Below, in pieces: positions 1-11,233 of a DNA stretch of 64,000 nucleotides. The notes beneath the pieces are model-generated. The model saw only the letters and a program-made list of their open reading frames with translations. It was not told where the DNA came from and ran no database searches. This stretch comes from Eumeta japonica (Eukaryota; Arthropoda; Insecta; Lepidoptera; Psychidae): NCBI GenBank assembly GCA_005406025.1, contig BGZK01000282.1, positions 124,001 through 188,000 on the forward strand, read 5' to 3'. The first letter of the stretch is position 1; each line of letters starts with the position of its first letter. A program made the translations under genes and the position numbers.

Positions 1-776
1 AATCGATTACCTTAAGCTGTAGATTTTTTATTTAAATGTTAAATTTGATGAATATTCGGTATTTGCCGTTAGTTAACAGTAGTAACATGAGGCTGGCAAC
101 TACAAGCTATATTTATCATCGACAATATTTATTCATCAACACGAATATATCGATTCTATGTCATAATTTTTTTTTTTTATTAATACTTGTACCCAGAAAC
201 AGAACTTTTGCAGATATCAAAGCTGAGAATACGTTCAAAAGTGGCAATGTTAGTGTTGCTGACTGGATGACTAGACTTTTTGAAATTCATTGTGGAATGT
301 GATTTTACAGAATCGCTTCCAAATCCAATGTTTGCACTAAAGTTATTTTAGACAATTTGCGTATCAGTTGCTTCATATGAAAGGATTTTCAGGAAATTAA
401 AATTGATCAAGAATTAGTTGCGGGCAAAAATGACCGCAACCAGACTGATCAATGTTGGTATTTTAATGATGGATCATGAAGCAACACAAAATATGAATTT
501 TTGTGATATGATTTCCGAATTTGCATCTGTTAAAACTACGAAGAAAAAATTTAAGTGCTTTTACTTAATAAATAGGTTTCACACATCGATAAAAAATAGT
601 TTAGAAGTAGTACCTACTGCTATAATCTTAATAATGGAAAACATAACAATGATTTTAATAAATAATATTTTAATAAAACAGTTTATTATTGGAATTTTTT
701 TTATTTTAACCATTTTGATTTTTAGAGTGACAGTACAATACCCGTCCAGGGTGCACCCATGTTAGCTACGCCACTG
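1..776 (+). mobile_element. 3' part of a hAT-type DNA transposon (partial)
   Basis: The right end at 724-776 read on the minus strand begins CAGTGGCGTAGCTAACATGG, which is the form of terminus common to many hAT elements. Just inside it lies a decayed hAT transposase C-terminus on the plus strand (316-558). Together these indicate that the window opens inside an old hAT element whose left end is off the window or unrecognisable. The left boundary is therefore arbitrary. The eight bases after the terminus (777-784) would be the target duplication, but the partner copy is not available. Confidence 0.55.
316..558 (+). pseudogene. hAT transposase C-terminal dimerisation region, broken
   Basis: One plus-strand frame reads like the hAT family C-terminal (hATC) dimerisation domain. 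It starts with a proline-asparagine segment leading to VASYERIFRKLKLIKN, followed by LRAKM, then a stretch ending MMDHEATQNMNF and MISEFASVKTTKKKF. In intact hAT transposases the equivalent stretch has the form 'TVASAERSFSKLKLIK-LRSTM-RL--L-ILSIEHE----I-F--II-EFA', so order and spacing agree well. Two in-frame TAG stops (in LF*T and KN*L) and several lost consensus residues show the gene is dead. The frame stays open after 558 to the stop before 766, but that part has no family resemblance. The catalytic DDE portion is not seen. Confidence 0.72.
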
Positions 777-1027
777 CACAGAAAGCTTATTAAAATGTTT
801 GCGCTTGCGCATCCGGGAGAACGGACGGCAGGCATTTCAAACATTTGCTTTCATGTACTTAGTTCTGAAGTCGCAATATTAGAAAGATTATATAAACTCA
901 TTTCAGTGAAATTATATTATCTTGATTTATTTTAAATTTCTTGTTTGGTGGAGTCGTATGAGAAATGTTTATTCAACATTTAATTAATTGTATTGTGTGA
1001 GGTGTTAATTCGTGGAAATCCATAGTA

Positions 1028-1279
1028 GACGCTTGCCTGCAACATGCATTAACATGCAGCATGCAACCCACCGCTGGCCCTCCAATCTGCCTCTCCACTA
1101 CGAATCTCTATCCAAATGATTGAATATTGATTCCAGAGGATTGACAGATATCGAACACCTAAGCAAGTGTTATCTATTTTTATAATTATCTTATTCCGCT
1201 AACTGTTTTTTTTTCCTCTAGTTTAAATTGAATTTTGGGGTGTATGCTATGCAGTTGATGCATGTTGCAGGCAAGCGTC
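1028..1279 (+). mobile_element. Short copy of a terminal-inverted-repeat element (MITE-like)
   Basis: A 252-bp element bounded by a perfect 21-bp inverted repeat: GACGCTTGCCTGCAACATGCA at 1028-1048 and its reverse complement at 1259-1279. Bases 1028-1205 match the reverse complement of 13330-13507 over 178 bp with about four differences by eye, so this is one family. The remaining 1206-1258 is unrelated to the inside of the other copy. I could not find a target site duplication and cannot assign a superfamily. No transposase is encoded. Confidence 0.8.
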
Positions 1280-2839
1280 AACATTTAATAAACTTTTGCA
1301 TCTCGGATTTACTGGGCCCCATACAAAGATTTGATCTTTAATCGAAGCTGAAGTGAATCGTACAAAAAAAAGTTAGCAATCATCTGTTTTTCGGTAACTA
1401 TCGCACTTGACCAAAAGAGTGTTATTGTAATTTATTTTTTATCGAAGGATAGAAAATGATCCAGGAGAGTGTTCATTTCTATTTCGTACAGTTTACGATT
1501 TCGCAATAGAACCTACTTAAACAAATTACTCTGTTTAAATATTCTGAGTAGAATATTAGCAAGAGGAAACATTATTTTCTTTCATAATTTTGTTTTCTTA
1601 TTTTTGTTATTTACTATGTATTTGATAATTTATTTGTATTGCTTTAGTACATTTTTAATTCTAGAATTTGTAATAATAGACTGTCATTGTTACCATATGA
1701 ATCTACTGCTAGACCTGACGCTATTAAAGGCTATGTATTGATAGCCGCACTTCGCAGACGCGTGCGCAAGCACCAAAAGTTTCGCTCCTGCGACGTAGTT
1801 CCTGTCCATCGATGAATTGCACATTTTTAAAATCTGCTCCCAGTATAATTATTCCCTGAATAAATCCTTAGATATATTGATCGTTAGTAAGACTCAATAT
1901 TTTTTGCGAAGCCCTCGTTCAAAGACAAAGCGGTCCAGGCCTAATAAGGGGCAGTCCTACGGACGGAAATAGCACACGGGTGTTATATTGTTTACTTACG
2001 ATATCAATCCAATTTAAGCACTGCCTATAAAAATGAACTCAAGTAATTTTTAACAGACACTTCTTGCAAATTTCTCTTGATAACCAAATCGTAAGATATT
2101 AAAAACTAAAACGATTAGATGTTATTAAATTTAAACCTCTAGCAGAAGAAATTAAGCTCTCATTATAAGTGCAGTATCAGTAAGTAAATTGTTGTTGACA
2201 ATTATTGAAAACGCAACATTATTATGTCTAAGGTAAATTATAAAGTAGCTTTAAATTATTTAGAGACTGTGTACAATACATAAAATGCACTTAAATTTAC
2301 TTTTATACTGTAAAATCGACTACTCCGATATAATTATTGCTGGTAAGTTGTCATTTTCTATTTATGAATAGATTGTAGTTAGGATCAAAATGGCGGCAAA
2401 TTAATGGAGGGCTCAAAGACGGTTCGCAAAAGATGATTTTATGCAAAATCATTGGTGAATCTCAGCGTACCGAAAAAGGTATAAACAGGCAGTTTGGGAT
2501 GGGGCTGCGAGCTCGTGCCTTCCGTGCTGGATCAGATAATCAGCGTATGAAAGGGAGAAAAGGAAATTCAATTGTTTTATTTCGCCTTCAATAGATGCAT
2601 ATTACCAAATATCGTCGCTAATGCTAAGGCATACGAACAGTTATCGTTTGTATCATCCTTACACGGGTGCTCATCATTTTGATAGTTATGAAACTTTTTA
2701 ATTTTACATCAAAGCCGTTTCAGAGAACGAACTGTAAGTTAATAATTTTACATTCTGTTTACGCGCATAAGGTAAACAACCTCGTAGACAGAGACTGCCG
2801 ACCAGAAAATACTAAAACAGTTAATATGGGCTGTAACGC
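1280..2839. other. AT-rich stretch without recognised genes
   Basis: Short open frames here (for example 1469-1741) are rich in Phe, Leu and Ile codons from AT-rich DNA and carry no motif. A donor-like CTG|GTAAGT occurs near 2340, but I see no acceptor or open exon behind it. Bases 2380-2560 are slightly richer in GC and show nothing further. Confidence 0.5.
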
Positions 2840-3150
2840 CCTTTCTCGACCGGCGCGGCGCGCGGCGCGCACGCACCCTCCCCGACACGCGCACAGTCGT
2901 AAACATAAAAAGCATAAATGACGCAAAACCGAAGATATTTATGTGCGGGCTGTACCGAAATAGGCTGAACTCCGAGATGATGGATGGCCCGAGGTGCAGG
3001 AGAGGTCCGCTGGCCGTCGCCGGTCGGGCCCGCCTAAACCCGGCGCCGGCCGCGGCCGGTTCGTTGACACCTAAATATAGGTTAGGTGACGTTTTCCGTT
3101 ATCGTGAAAAATCGGGCAACTGCGAACCGAGCTCGCACGACACGCGGGGT
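2840..3150. other. GC/CpG-rich island, candidate regulatory element
   Basis: A sharp rise in GC and CpG within AT-rich DNA, with runs such as CGGCGCGGCGCGCGGCGCGC near 2850 and a GC block at 3020-3062. AT-rich homeodomain-type words (for example near 2902-2920, with ATAAA and CATAAA) sit between the GC blocks. A 96-codon frame from 2941 crosses it, but open frames are expected in GC-rich DNA and no domain is visible. It could be an enhancer, a promoter with a noncoding first exon, or an old CpG-rich repeat. Confidence 0.3.
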
Positions 3151-3214
3151 ATACACGTACACATAGAATTTATTTATTTGACATCTTATAATGCGTACAG
3201 TTTTATTTTGTACA

Positions 3215-3769
3215 TTAAAACTTATAGTTAAACTGATATTTATTATTAAAATTGTACATGCGTGTATAAATTTGTGATGCTAAATAGGGGCTAAACTCAG
3301 CAAAATACTGCAGAGGTGCGCTGCAGCGCTGGTTTTTAGTCAGACCCTTTCTGTATTTGCCATTATTTTGTTGTCGGAACAGAATGTTGATAAAAAACAC
3401 ATGTACAAAATATGGTATTCTTATTTCGATGAATAATAGTGTAATTATGTATAATTTATATATGTATGTGTGTTGTATATGCGTGGGTGTGTATGTGTGT
3501 GTGAATGTGCATGAGGACGTATATGGGACAGTGTAGAACGACATATACCAGAGGTGTGACACTACAACCGGAGCACCGGGAGCCAGCTGTATTTGCATAA
3601 GATTCCGTTTTAGTTGCAATTTAAAATTGCTAATATAATAGTACTTATGCTTTTTAGTGACGGAGGTATGTTGTTTCAGCATTAGGTTGCTGCATATTTG
3701 AGACCACTCTGAAAGCGGCAGTGTGACGATGTGGAACTGCAAGTACATTTCCAGTGGACCTAAAGCCAC
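3215..3769 (-). other. Longest open frame in the window (184 codons), probably not a gene
   Basis: This minus-strand frame is the longest in the window but carries no recognisable domain. Its middle (His, Thr, Tyr and Pro rich) is simply the translation of the TG-rich tract at 3462-3505. The strand also contains a CCAGCGCTGCAGCGC-type segment near 3318-3333 and A/T-rich flanks, which resembles the tail of a lepidopteran non-LTR element. I read it as transposon 3' sequence in which a frame happens to be open. A lineage-specific gene is not excluded. Confidence 0.25.
3462..3505. repeat. Imperfect TG-rich microsatellite
   Basis: Alternating TATG, TGTG and GGGTGTG units over about 45 bp. It keeps the overlapping minus-strand frame open and explains that frame's His/Thr/Tyr bias. 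Confidence 0.75.
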
Positions 3770-3884
3770 GTGTACTGGATCTGGTTCATGCCAGGTGAAC
3801 TTTTTGAAAAGATATTCAGGTTTTACGGTTTTCGCATGACTTTCAACTATGTGCTGAGAGAAAAACTGTTTTGAACGTGAAATT

Positions 3885-4385
3885 CTTGCAATGCCGAGCG
3901 ATCTGAAAAATCAAAAGAAGCAAATGCCGCTAGTGCCGCTTCCATTTTTAGTAGCGCAGGATAAATACGAGTCAACACGTTTATCTCGATACACATCCTT
4001 GGCGAAACGTCTTTTTTGCCGCAGTAAAAATATGAAATATCGGGCGCGTCGCGTCGCCTGTTTATCGCTTTTATCGTTTCATCCGTTGTGTTCGCTTTCG
4101 CCGTTGTATTTATTTATTTGGTGCGCCCATCGGTTCTGCGCGTCGTGTTTCTTACGGTTGTTTGTCATGGCCGCAATGCAACGAGGTCGCTGTTTAAATA
4201 TACATTCCTCGGGCGACACTCGAGAGTAACTGAAATTTTTTTGCGCACGGAATTAACGTTAAGTAAAATCTTCACGCAATTTCCGTATTTATTATTCGAC
4301 TTTCAGGTTCGTCGCCTAATCAAAAGTATTCAAATCCAAATTGAATTGACCAACAGTCGAAAACGACAACTTTACACGTAATGAG
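3885..4385. other. CpG-rich patch, candidate regulatory element
   Basis: CpG is frequent through 3890-4260 (for example GGGCGCGTCGCGTCGCC near 4040) while the surroundings are AT-rich. Two overlapping plus-strand frames (3891-4229 and 4088-4381) cross it without any domain. A pyrimidine-rich acceptor-like site ends at 4305 (TATTCGACTTTCAG) and is followed by about 25 open codons. I see no matching donor or start, so an exon is only a possibility. Confidence 0.28.
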
Positions 4386-5031
4386 CCCGAGGCTCCAGGC
4401 GGATGCACTTACAATTACTCTTTTCATTTCTTTATATACATAGATCGTTACAATCACGATCCCGATCCTGACCTATACTCTTAAGGACTAGTATGACTTT
4501 TTGATTTTCAATTTAAATATGTATCAGAACGCTAAATAAAATAGTTTTACTTTAATCACGCATAAAGTTTACACGCACTCATAATATTTTAGTCCGATAA
4601 CATACAGTCAATGCCAATTGTGTGAAGTCCGAACTGCGCGACTTTATATATATATATTTTAGAAATTCAGTGACAAAGTATTATGTCAAGGTTTCAATAG
4701 AGTTGCGTTATATGTAATAGTAGAAAAGATATTAATTCCTTAAGGACGATCGTAGTGCCTGTTTGCAAAGTTCTATTTTTGTTAATATCTAGGTAACAGA
4801 ACTATAAAACTAAGATGACTCGTTGCGGTGGCGATATTAAAAATGGGTCACTAGCAGCTTATGACATTTTAAAATTGTCAAGAGATGTGGTAAGATACAA
4901 AATTGAGTTAAGATAATATTTTCGCTAAATATAATATTTTCGATAAATTTTTAATAATAGAATTAGAAATTGCGAAAAATTAAGTATAAATATTGTACCT
5001 ATTTAACAGTTAATTATTGCCTTCTTTAACC
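4386..5031. other. AT-rich stretch, nothing recognised
   Basis: Contains a short (TA)n run at about 4643-4657 and two adjacent ATAATATTTTCG repeats near 4913-4950. No coding signal is seen. Confidence 0.5.
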
Positions 5032-5259
5032 CTAAACACTGACCTTAGACAAGGACACACGTTCATCGCTTATGCTTAAATTTTGAGGTATCTCTTCCAA
5101 AGTCCGAGAATCTGCAGTGCAAGGAATGGAGCTTCTCAGGTAACTTTCTTCGTCCTCGACCGTGTCCGCTTTTGGTCGACCAATAAGAGGGACTCTGTTG
5201 AGTTCCCAAAGTGTTCCATGTAAAATCTCCAGTATTTTCATTTCGATATATAGATCTGT
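5032..5259 (-). CDS. Candidate terminal coding exon, unknown product
   Basis: Read on the minus strand, a possible acceptor (CATTTCGATGTTAG, AG at 5261-5260) is followed in phase 0 by an open frame of about 75 codons ending in TAG just upstream of 5032. The predicted peptide has a balanced, protein-like composition with several acidic and Ser/Thr-rich stretches, such as GRPKADTVEDEESYLRSS and EEIPQNLSISDERVSL, unlike the Phe/Leu/Ile-rich chance frames around it. The bases just before the acceptor hold an in-frame stop, so the frame would need splicing or an internal Met at 5241. I do not recognise the family. Upstream exons, if real, would lie at higher coordinates, and I could not find any. 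It could also be a transposon or retrogene fragment. Confidence 0.3.
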   Translation of the reverse strand, partial: TDLYIEMKILEILHGTLWELNRVPLIGRPKADTVEDEESYLRSSIPCTADSRTLEEIPQNLSISDERVSLSKVSV

Positions 5260-5446
5260 CTAACATCGAAATGTATGCCTTAGTATACATTTTACGCACT
5301 AGATAAAATACTGACTTATGAGTACGTAGCGCATTTTATATTTCTGCTAACATAACAGATGACGCTTTATTGAATATCATTTTTAATTCCCGCGTAAAAA
5401 GCAAGTTCAAAATTGACATATCACTACAATCTATTAAACTAAAAAA

Positions 5447-5500
5447 CTAGCTTTAGCCCGTGATTTCGTCCGCGCGCTAAAATGTGACTACAGTCCCAAG
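5447..5500 (-). mobile_element. Helitron-like 3' terminus fragment
   Basis: On the minus strand this reads GCGGACGAAATCACGGGCTA and ends AAGCTAG followed by T. It resembles the common lepidopteran Helitron-type end (GCGAAGCCGCGGGC..AAAGCTAG|T), with CTAG fitting the CTRR rule. The element would extend towards higher coordinates, but its far end is not identifiable. Assignment rests on remembered family shape. Confidence 0.4.
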
Positions 5501-5780
5501 TTTTACTCACGGAAATTGAATTTCGAAGGTCTCAAGCTGCGAAACTGCAGAAACTCTATCAGAATCTATTCAATGGAGTTTCGCGACAAGCCCTGACGAA
5601 AAAGGAGGCATACAAACAAAGTCCTAAAATTTATTGTTTTGAGTTCAAACCCTTCCAAATAATCGATTACAATCACTTTTTCAAAAATACGTGCGGCACA
5701 TTACATCGCCATGACTGTTCATGGGCGTGTTAAAGTTTATTTTAACACATTTTTATTAAGAACATAATCTATCTTTCCTG

Positions 5781-6045
5781 TCTCCTTGGTTGTTTGTCTG
5801 TTCTGGTAGAATCTTTTAATCGATTTTAAAATAACTTCCCGACGAACTAAAGACTTACAACTTAAACATAGCTCACAACTGGATGACAATGCAATATTGA
5901 CTTGCTTTCTTGTTTGTAAGTTTGTTTATCTGTTCGGTATGAATTCCTGAAGAACTAGAGACTTAAAACTTTCAGTGAAGATGCTCGATGAGCCAGACTT
6001 GAAACTTTAAATAAACGTAGATTAGAACTGGATGACAAATAAACC
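5781..6045 (+). repeat. Two diverged tandem units of a dispersed repeat
   Basis: Two units share the order: T-rich TTGTTTGTCTGTTC-type segment, a GACGAACTAAAGACTT or GAAGAACTAGAGACTT segment, then GAACTGGATGACAA or similar. They begin near 5788 and 5910. A related CTAGAGACTTGCAACTTT word recurs near 12260. It is probably the interior of the transposon whose end lies at 5447. Confidence 0.4.
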
Positions 6046-6059
6046 AATAGACCGACGTG

Positions 6060-8000
6060 TTTTATTTAGCCGATGTTGTATTTATCATTTAAGAAGTTAT
6101 TGATAATTTTCAAAAACCCGCAGATTATTATTAAAAACATACCTATTATACTCTGAATTTAACAGATATACCTAAAAAATGCAGTTTATGTTATGCATAA
6201 AGTATAATTTACATGATACATGCGTTAACTAGAGAGCGCCATAAAACATTCCTCTATTCTGAACAAGGTCTAAAGCCCGCGCTGCAAATCTCCGTATTGT
6301 CTAGAATAATAATCGGTTTTAAATGCTAATATAGAATAGTTTATGTTACATATACTTCACACCTTAAAGACTTTTCTTATCAGTAAATATGTCACCAAGA
6401 GCAAAACACTAACAGAGCACTGTCAATTTCTATTGTTCGTGAATAGTAGAGACATTCATTTACTGCACCTCAAAAAAAATATACGTTATAATTATTATTA
6501 TTGAAAATTGTTATTGTCGATAATGTTTATTTATTGTTAACATTCCACCGGCAAGCAATTGTTAAGTGCGCTCACATACGGAGCCGTTAAGATATCGTCG
6601 GTCAAATACTACAAATCGGTGTACAACGACACCGAGTTATTAGATATCTTATGTAAATTGGTCAAGTGCTAACGATTGTTTCTGTGTACTTTTAATATTT
6701 AAGTTGGTAACGATTTAAATCTCTTTTATTATGTTGAGGTCGCTGCCTTGAATTTTATTATATGTATAATAAAGTCCAAGGTATTTTCCCCAATAGTCAT
6801 AAACCAGAGAAAGCTTCTCGGTATCATTGAGTCACTCGGTATATGCTCGGGATCGGAACATACTACCTACAGAATGGGAGCCGAGCCTTTTACCACTGAA
6901 ATATAAGTTTTTCTCTACGTACGATTTCCTTTTCGTGAGAATACGCGAGTCAAAAATCATATGGGTATATTCACATGAAATATATTTGTTAGAACAAATT
7001 TAGAAATACTAAAAATATTTATATTTCATAAAATCTGAAACAATAAACAATTTATTTTTGGTACGAATGCAGTATTCGTGGCTCACGTTGAGTACTCGGT
7101 AGTGAATCGTCTACATGAAAGCAGATAATGTTCCATGAAATTGAATTAAAGTTGATTTTGGCGCGGAGCGTTAACACCGCACTAAAACCTATGAAAACTA
7201 ATAAAATCTGCAGAGGAGTTAGATTACGAAAAGTCAATAATACGATTCGGAATTGAGTTTTTTTAATGTTTTTTTTTCCTTTCGACTGCTACCTAAGGAA
7301 CCACGTGTGAGACACATTAGCAATGGCCGCAAACAGGAATGCCATGGAGAGGACATTCATTACTAAATATAATTTTAACAAAAACAGATAGGTTTTCAAA
7401 TTATTAACTTCATCAAAATGTTAACTGTGGAGAATATTGATTGAGAATATGAAGAATATAAAATCGATTTTTATATCATTATAGCTCGTGAAGCAATTAC
7501 AGCATAAATATATTATCTTTGGATATATAATTTATAGAATTTGTAAAAAAACACAACAATGTTGTTTACAGTATGATAGATATATTTTTTAAAGAACGTT
7601 CTCAAATTTTATCAAATATGCACATATGTATGTTAAATTTGGGCTTCTTAAAATGAATCATTATTTTTAGATTGATTTTAAAATAGAAAATACTAAATAT
7701 GAATATTTGTAGTATTGATTACAATAGTATCAAAATTTCAGAACGAGAAACGATTGATATCTGTCCTCTTAACACAATGTGTTGTTCATTTACACTAAAA
7801 GTTCAACTATGTTTTCTATTTTTTATTTTTGGAAATTAATACTTATTTCTCTATATTTTATACGTATTCCTTTTAGCCAAATAAATATATGATGTTTTTT
7901 TTTATTTTATCAATAGATTAAAACAATATGTATCGCATCGGATAAATTTATGCGAATTCGAATGTGACTATTAAAATTTTAAGGATATTTCAATGCGACT
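6060..8000. other. AT-rich stretch, nothing recognised
   Basis: Low-complexity AT-rich sequence with short uninformative frames (for example 7052-7237 minus). No repeat family, splice pair or RNA gene was recognised. Confidence 0.5.
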
Positions 8001-8195
8001 CTATGCATCGCTGTGTTCGGTTAGCGACAAAAACACATTGTTTGCCACGTGTTCGGCGTTAGGACGCGGGCCGAATGCAAAAACTGATTTCATTGCACCC
8101 GCTGCGCTTTTGACTTCTTCACTGCAATGTTTCTTCGTGATAGATCTTTGAAACGTACATGAATTGGAACGTTTTGTGCTTGAATTGAAATCCAT
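8001..8195 (-). other. Short open frame of uncertain status
   Basis: A 64-codon minus-strand frame whose last 40 residues (from HCSEEVKSAAGAMKSVF to the stop at 8001) have balanced, protein-like composition compared with neighbouring frames. I do not recognise a family, and no convincing acceptor precedes it (CGTTTCAAAG is the nearest). It could be a terminal exon, a retrogene scrap or chance. Confidence 0.18.
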
Positions 8196-10019
8196 AGATT
8201 ACCATCTATATTTTTACCAAATTATCAAGGTCTTAAGCAACAGAATTATTAAAAAAATATATGTTGGGATAAACATGTGCTCCGCTTAAAGCGAAATAAT
8301 TTCATTAAATTCTATTAATTTTTATTCACATAATATTTTTGTCGATAAAAATAACAAAATAAGAATGGACGATCGGATTAATTCTTCTCCCGTTTCATAT
8401 TTAGCTTAGAAACTAGACAAAATAAGAGAATAATAACCTAGGAGTAATGCTGCCTCTTGCTACACCAGTGAAAAGGGGTCACTCCTGCGCCTACTCGTGT
8501 ATGTATTGTTATAGATAGCACAACATTATTTCCCATAAATGGAGATAAATATTTTTGCTACAAACCCCTATAGTATCTACGAAAAAGTGCATAAATCGAA
8601 ATGTAATGATATGATTTTTTTTCCACAGTTCAACATAACTTCACATTTTTATCATTAAATCGTGACTAACAAACACCACACACACGATTCAAAGCCAGCC
8701 CTGCCGATTTAAATATCCACTGATACATTGTTGCTGATATAAACAGTTCCAGTACAAGAGTGCATTTTCAATGAATATAGGTACATATTTATGTATCTTT
8801 AACCTTTATATCCATAAACATTACTTTTTTTGTGGTGAAAAACAACTTGAGGAAATCATCTCCCGCTTTTTGGCCCAGCGTGGGGCTGTGGCCTACGTGG
8901 TGACATTGTATGAATTGTAAGTTTCAGAAAGTCAACAGTACGTTGAAGTTTTGATGAAATAAAAGGAGGGCAAAAACGTCCTTTCCTCTTTTCGTTTTAT
9001 TCACTGAATCATATTTTTTAATTTGCTCAATTGATTTCAAGTTATTTACAGAATAAATTTCAAACTAAAAAAAAATATTGTGAAAGTTCTCTTAGGAATC
9101 TTGAGTATCACAAAAAAAAAGAATTGAGTCTAAGTCACAAATAGAGCCAATTATAGAGGTATAAAGATGATAAATTTCAAAATTTGTATTTACAAATTAC
9201 TTTAAAATTAACGATCGTTTTTTTCCAGTAAATTGTCTAAAATGGAATCACTTCGATAAGAAAATCACATTTATTTTTTAGCTCTACTTGAGACTATCTT
9301 TGAGTTGATGCTCTATAAGAGACAATATCAAAATGTATATTTTGCATATTTATTAATTTTATAAAAATTAATAAACAATTATGATAAATCCTTTTTAGTT
9401 GTAATTATCGCATTCAATTTGTTTTTTCCAGAACCAAATTTTAGAAATGAATACATGCCACTGATGTTTTTATCATTATTTAAATTGGTTTAAATTATGA
9501 AAACAAAATATATTTCATTGCTGGATATTATCACTATTTTAAATGGCCAAATTATTTTAAATATATTTATGTCAAGGATATTAAATAATGTTGATGACGT
9601 ATTACTAATACAATGGTATATAATACCATTATGGAGCCACAGTACACGCTATTCTCCTGCCGCACAATCCGCACGGCGACAGACGACATTAGCACGTCTA
9701 TTCCAAAACAATACGCGGAATCCTGAATCATTGCCGCTAATAAAAAATAACTGATTGCCTCGCTCATAGAGCGCGGCGCTCAAAATTAATTACTCTAGAA
9801 ATAACGTAAATTCTCTTACCAGTTTCCAAGAAAATGACGATACCGTCTGGCTTCGAAGCGAATTCTTAATAATCTGCTGAAAAACTTTTACATTCAGCGT
9901 TTCAATAATAGAGAAAGTTCACTGAAAAATTCACTGTAACACTCAGTACGTGTGAAACATACCGTACAGTAATAATAAAGTTCTGACTTCGTTCAGTTCA
10001 AGTTCATGAAAACTCAAAA
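8196..10019. other. AT-rich stretch with a possible repeat scrap
   Basis: Bases 8868-8920 contain GGCCCAGCGTGGGGCTG, which resembles the GGCCCAGCAGTGGGA word near the 3' end of some lepidopteran SINE/LINE repeats, but the match is too short to call. A short AT hairpin lies at 9349-9375. Acceptor-like TTTTTCCAG sites near 9228 and 9432 have no supporting open exon. Confidence 0.35.
9349..9375. repeat. Short AT inverted repeat
   Basis: TTTATTAATTTT and its exact reverse complement are separated by three bases. AT-only sequence makes a chance origin plausible. Confidence 0.6.
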
Positions 10020-10330
10020 GTAGTTAACGCTGCGAACGACCGAAACCGGCGAGCTTTGGCGGTAGACTGAAGCTTTCATGAGCTACGTACGCGTTGCGTC
10101 TGCGCCGATACTCGTAAGCGGCACGCGTACATGTAGCCGTCCCGTTCTCGCCTGCGCTCGGCCGTACGTCCCGAGCGGTATGCAGCCATCGCGCTCGCAC
10201 TCACTGTCTCCGCTCTGGAGGAAAATCAAAGGAAAACCGCGCACGATGTATACGCATTTAAAATGCTAAATGGAGAGTGAAATTACGTAATGCGCTTGTT
10301 CTCGTTTGATTTACGCTCATAACGACAATC
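10020..10330. other. CpG-rich patch, candidate regulatory element
   Basis: Dense CpG from 10027 to 10240 (for example GCTACGTACGCGTTGCGTCT near 10081) inside AT-rich flanks. A 63-codon frame starts at 10078 without any motif. No promoter or splice signals are convincing. Confidence 0.28.
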
Positions 10331-10723
10331 GGGAGCTCTCATAATGTCCAGAGCTTTAGGATGATTAATCAGATTTTTTTATTTAGATCGCTATCAACGA
10401 TATATCTCGACAGTGGCATTCTTTTGATAGGCGACGGGGAGCGCTTGTTTATTTAGACATTTATTTATTTCATAGCCGTTTAAGAGCTTTACATGAAGCG
10501 ATATTACGACTTTAATATTGTGGTTTGCGATATGGCAGTAGTTATTTACATAACGCATTCCAAGAATGTATTGATAATATAAACATTTATCTTGCATAAA
10601 AACATCTTTATTGTTAGAAGTTATAAAAGCCGAGTTATTTCTTCTTAACGATTCAAAAAAATTTTATATAATACATAGGAACGCCGGGCTCTCTTAAAAC
10701 GGACCAATTTTTTAATGTGCCAT

Positions 10724-11233
10724 TTTTAGGGTTCCGTACCCAAAAAGTGCGTATTACTATAGGCTCCGCTATCTGTTCCTTCATCTATCTTAAAAGTATA
10801 TCTATTGAGCCGTAATGGATAGACATTATAAATTTTCGTAGAATATATATTTATATGATCGCTACAACAAAACATGATAAAAGTAAATTAAATTAAATTA
10901 GTCCCCACACAAGGAACCTGTTTTTTTCGACGTTTCTTGCTTGACCTTAGTAATGGCAATAGTGCCAATAAATACAAACGTTTAGCTAATGTAATGATAA
11001 TGCCTAGTCTTAACTAAGAAGACGAATAATAAAAAGCAGCCGAGTGCGTCGGTCGGTCTCGCACTAATTTGTTCCAGCGTTATACAGCCGTGTCCAAGTT
11101 GGTCTGACCTTAGAGACATCCTATTGAGTGTGAATATTCAATTTTCTCTAAACTATAAAAAAATAGTGCTAAATATTGTACGGAGGTATAGAACCTTTCG
11201 GGTGCGAGTCCGACTCGCACTTGGCCGGTTTTT
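10724..11233 (-). mobile_element. GGTTCCG-type element, canonical head and tail, minus strand
   Basis: The plus strand opens TTTTTAGGGTTCCGTACCCA and ends with GTGCGAGTCCGACTCGCAC followed by TTGGCCGG and a T run. On the minus strand this is A-run, CCGGCCAAGTGCGAGTCGG..., then ...GGTACGGAACCCT and an A run. This is the standard head and tail of an abundant lepidopteran repeat. The head resembles tRNA promoter boxes: GGCCAAGTGCG near a box A position and a GGTTC word downstream. It is therefore either a tRNA-like SINE or a TIR element with GGGTTCCG ends. T5 runs flank both sides and may be the target duplication. Confidence 0.7.

Noticed and set aside
3462..3505. Telomeric or satellite array
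   Set aside because: TG-rich units are irregular and short. No TTAGG arrays occur in the window.
3215..3769. 184-codon minus-strand frame as a gene
   Set aside because: No domain, and its composition follows a TG microsatellite. The strand carries LINE-tail-like sequence, so I list it only as an open frame.
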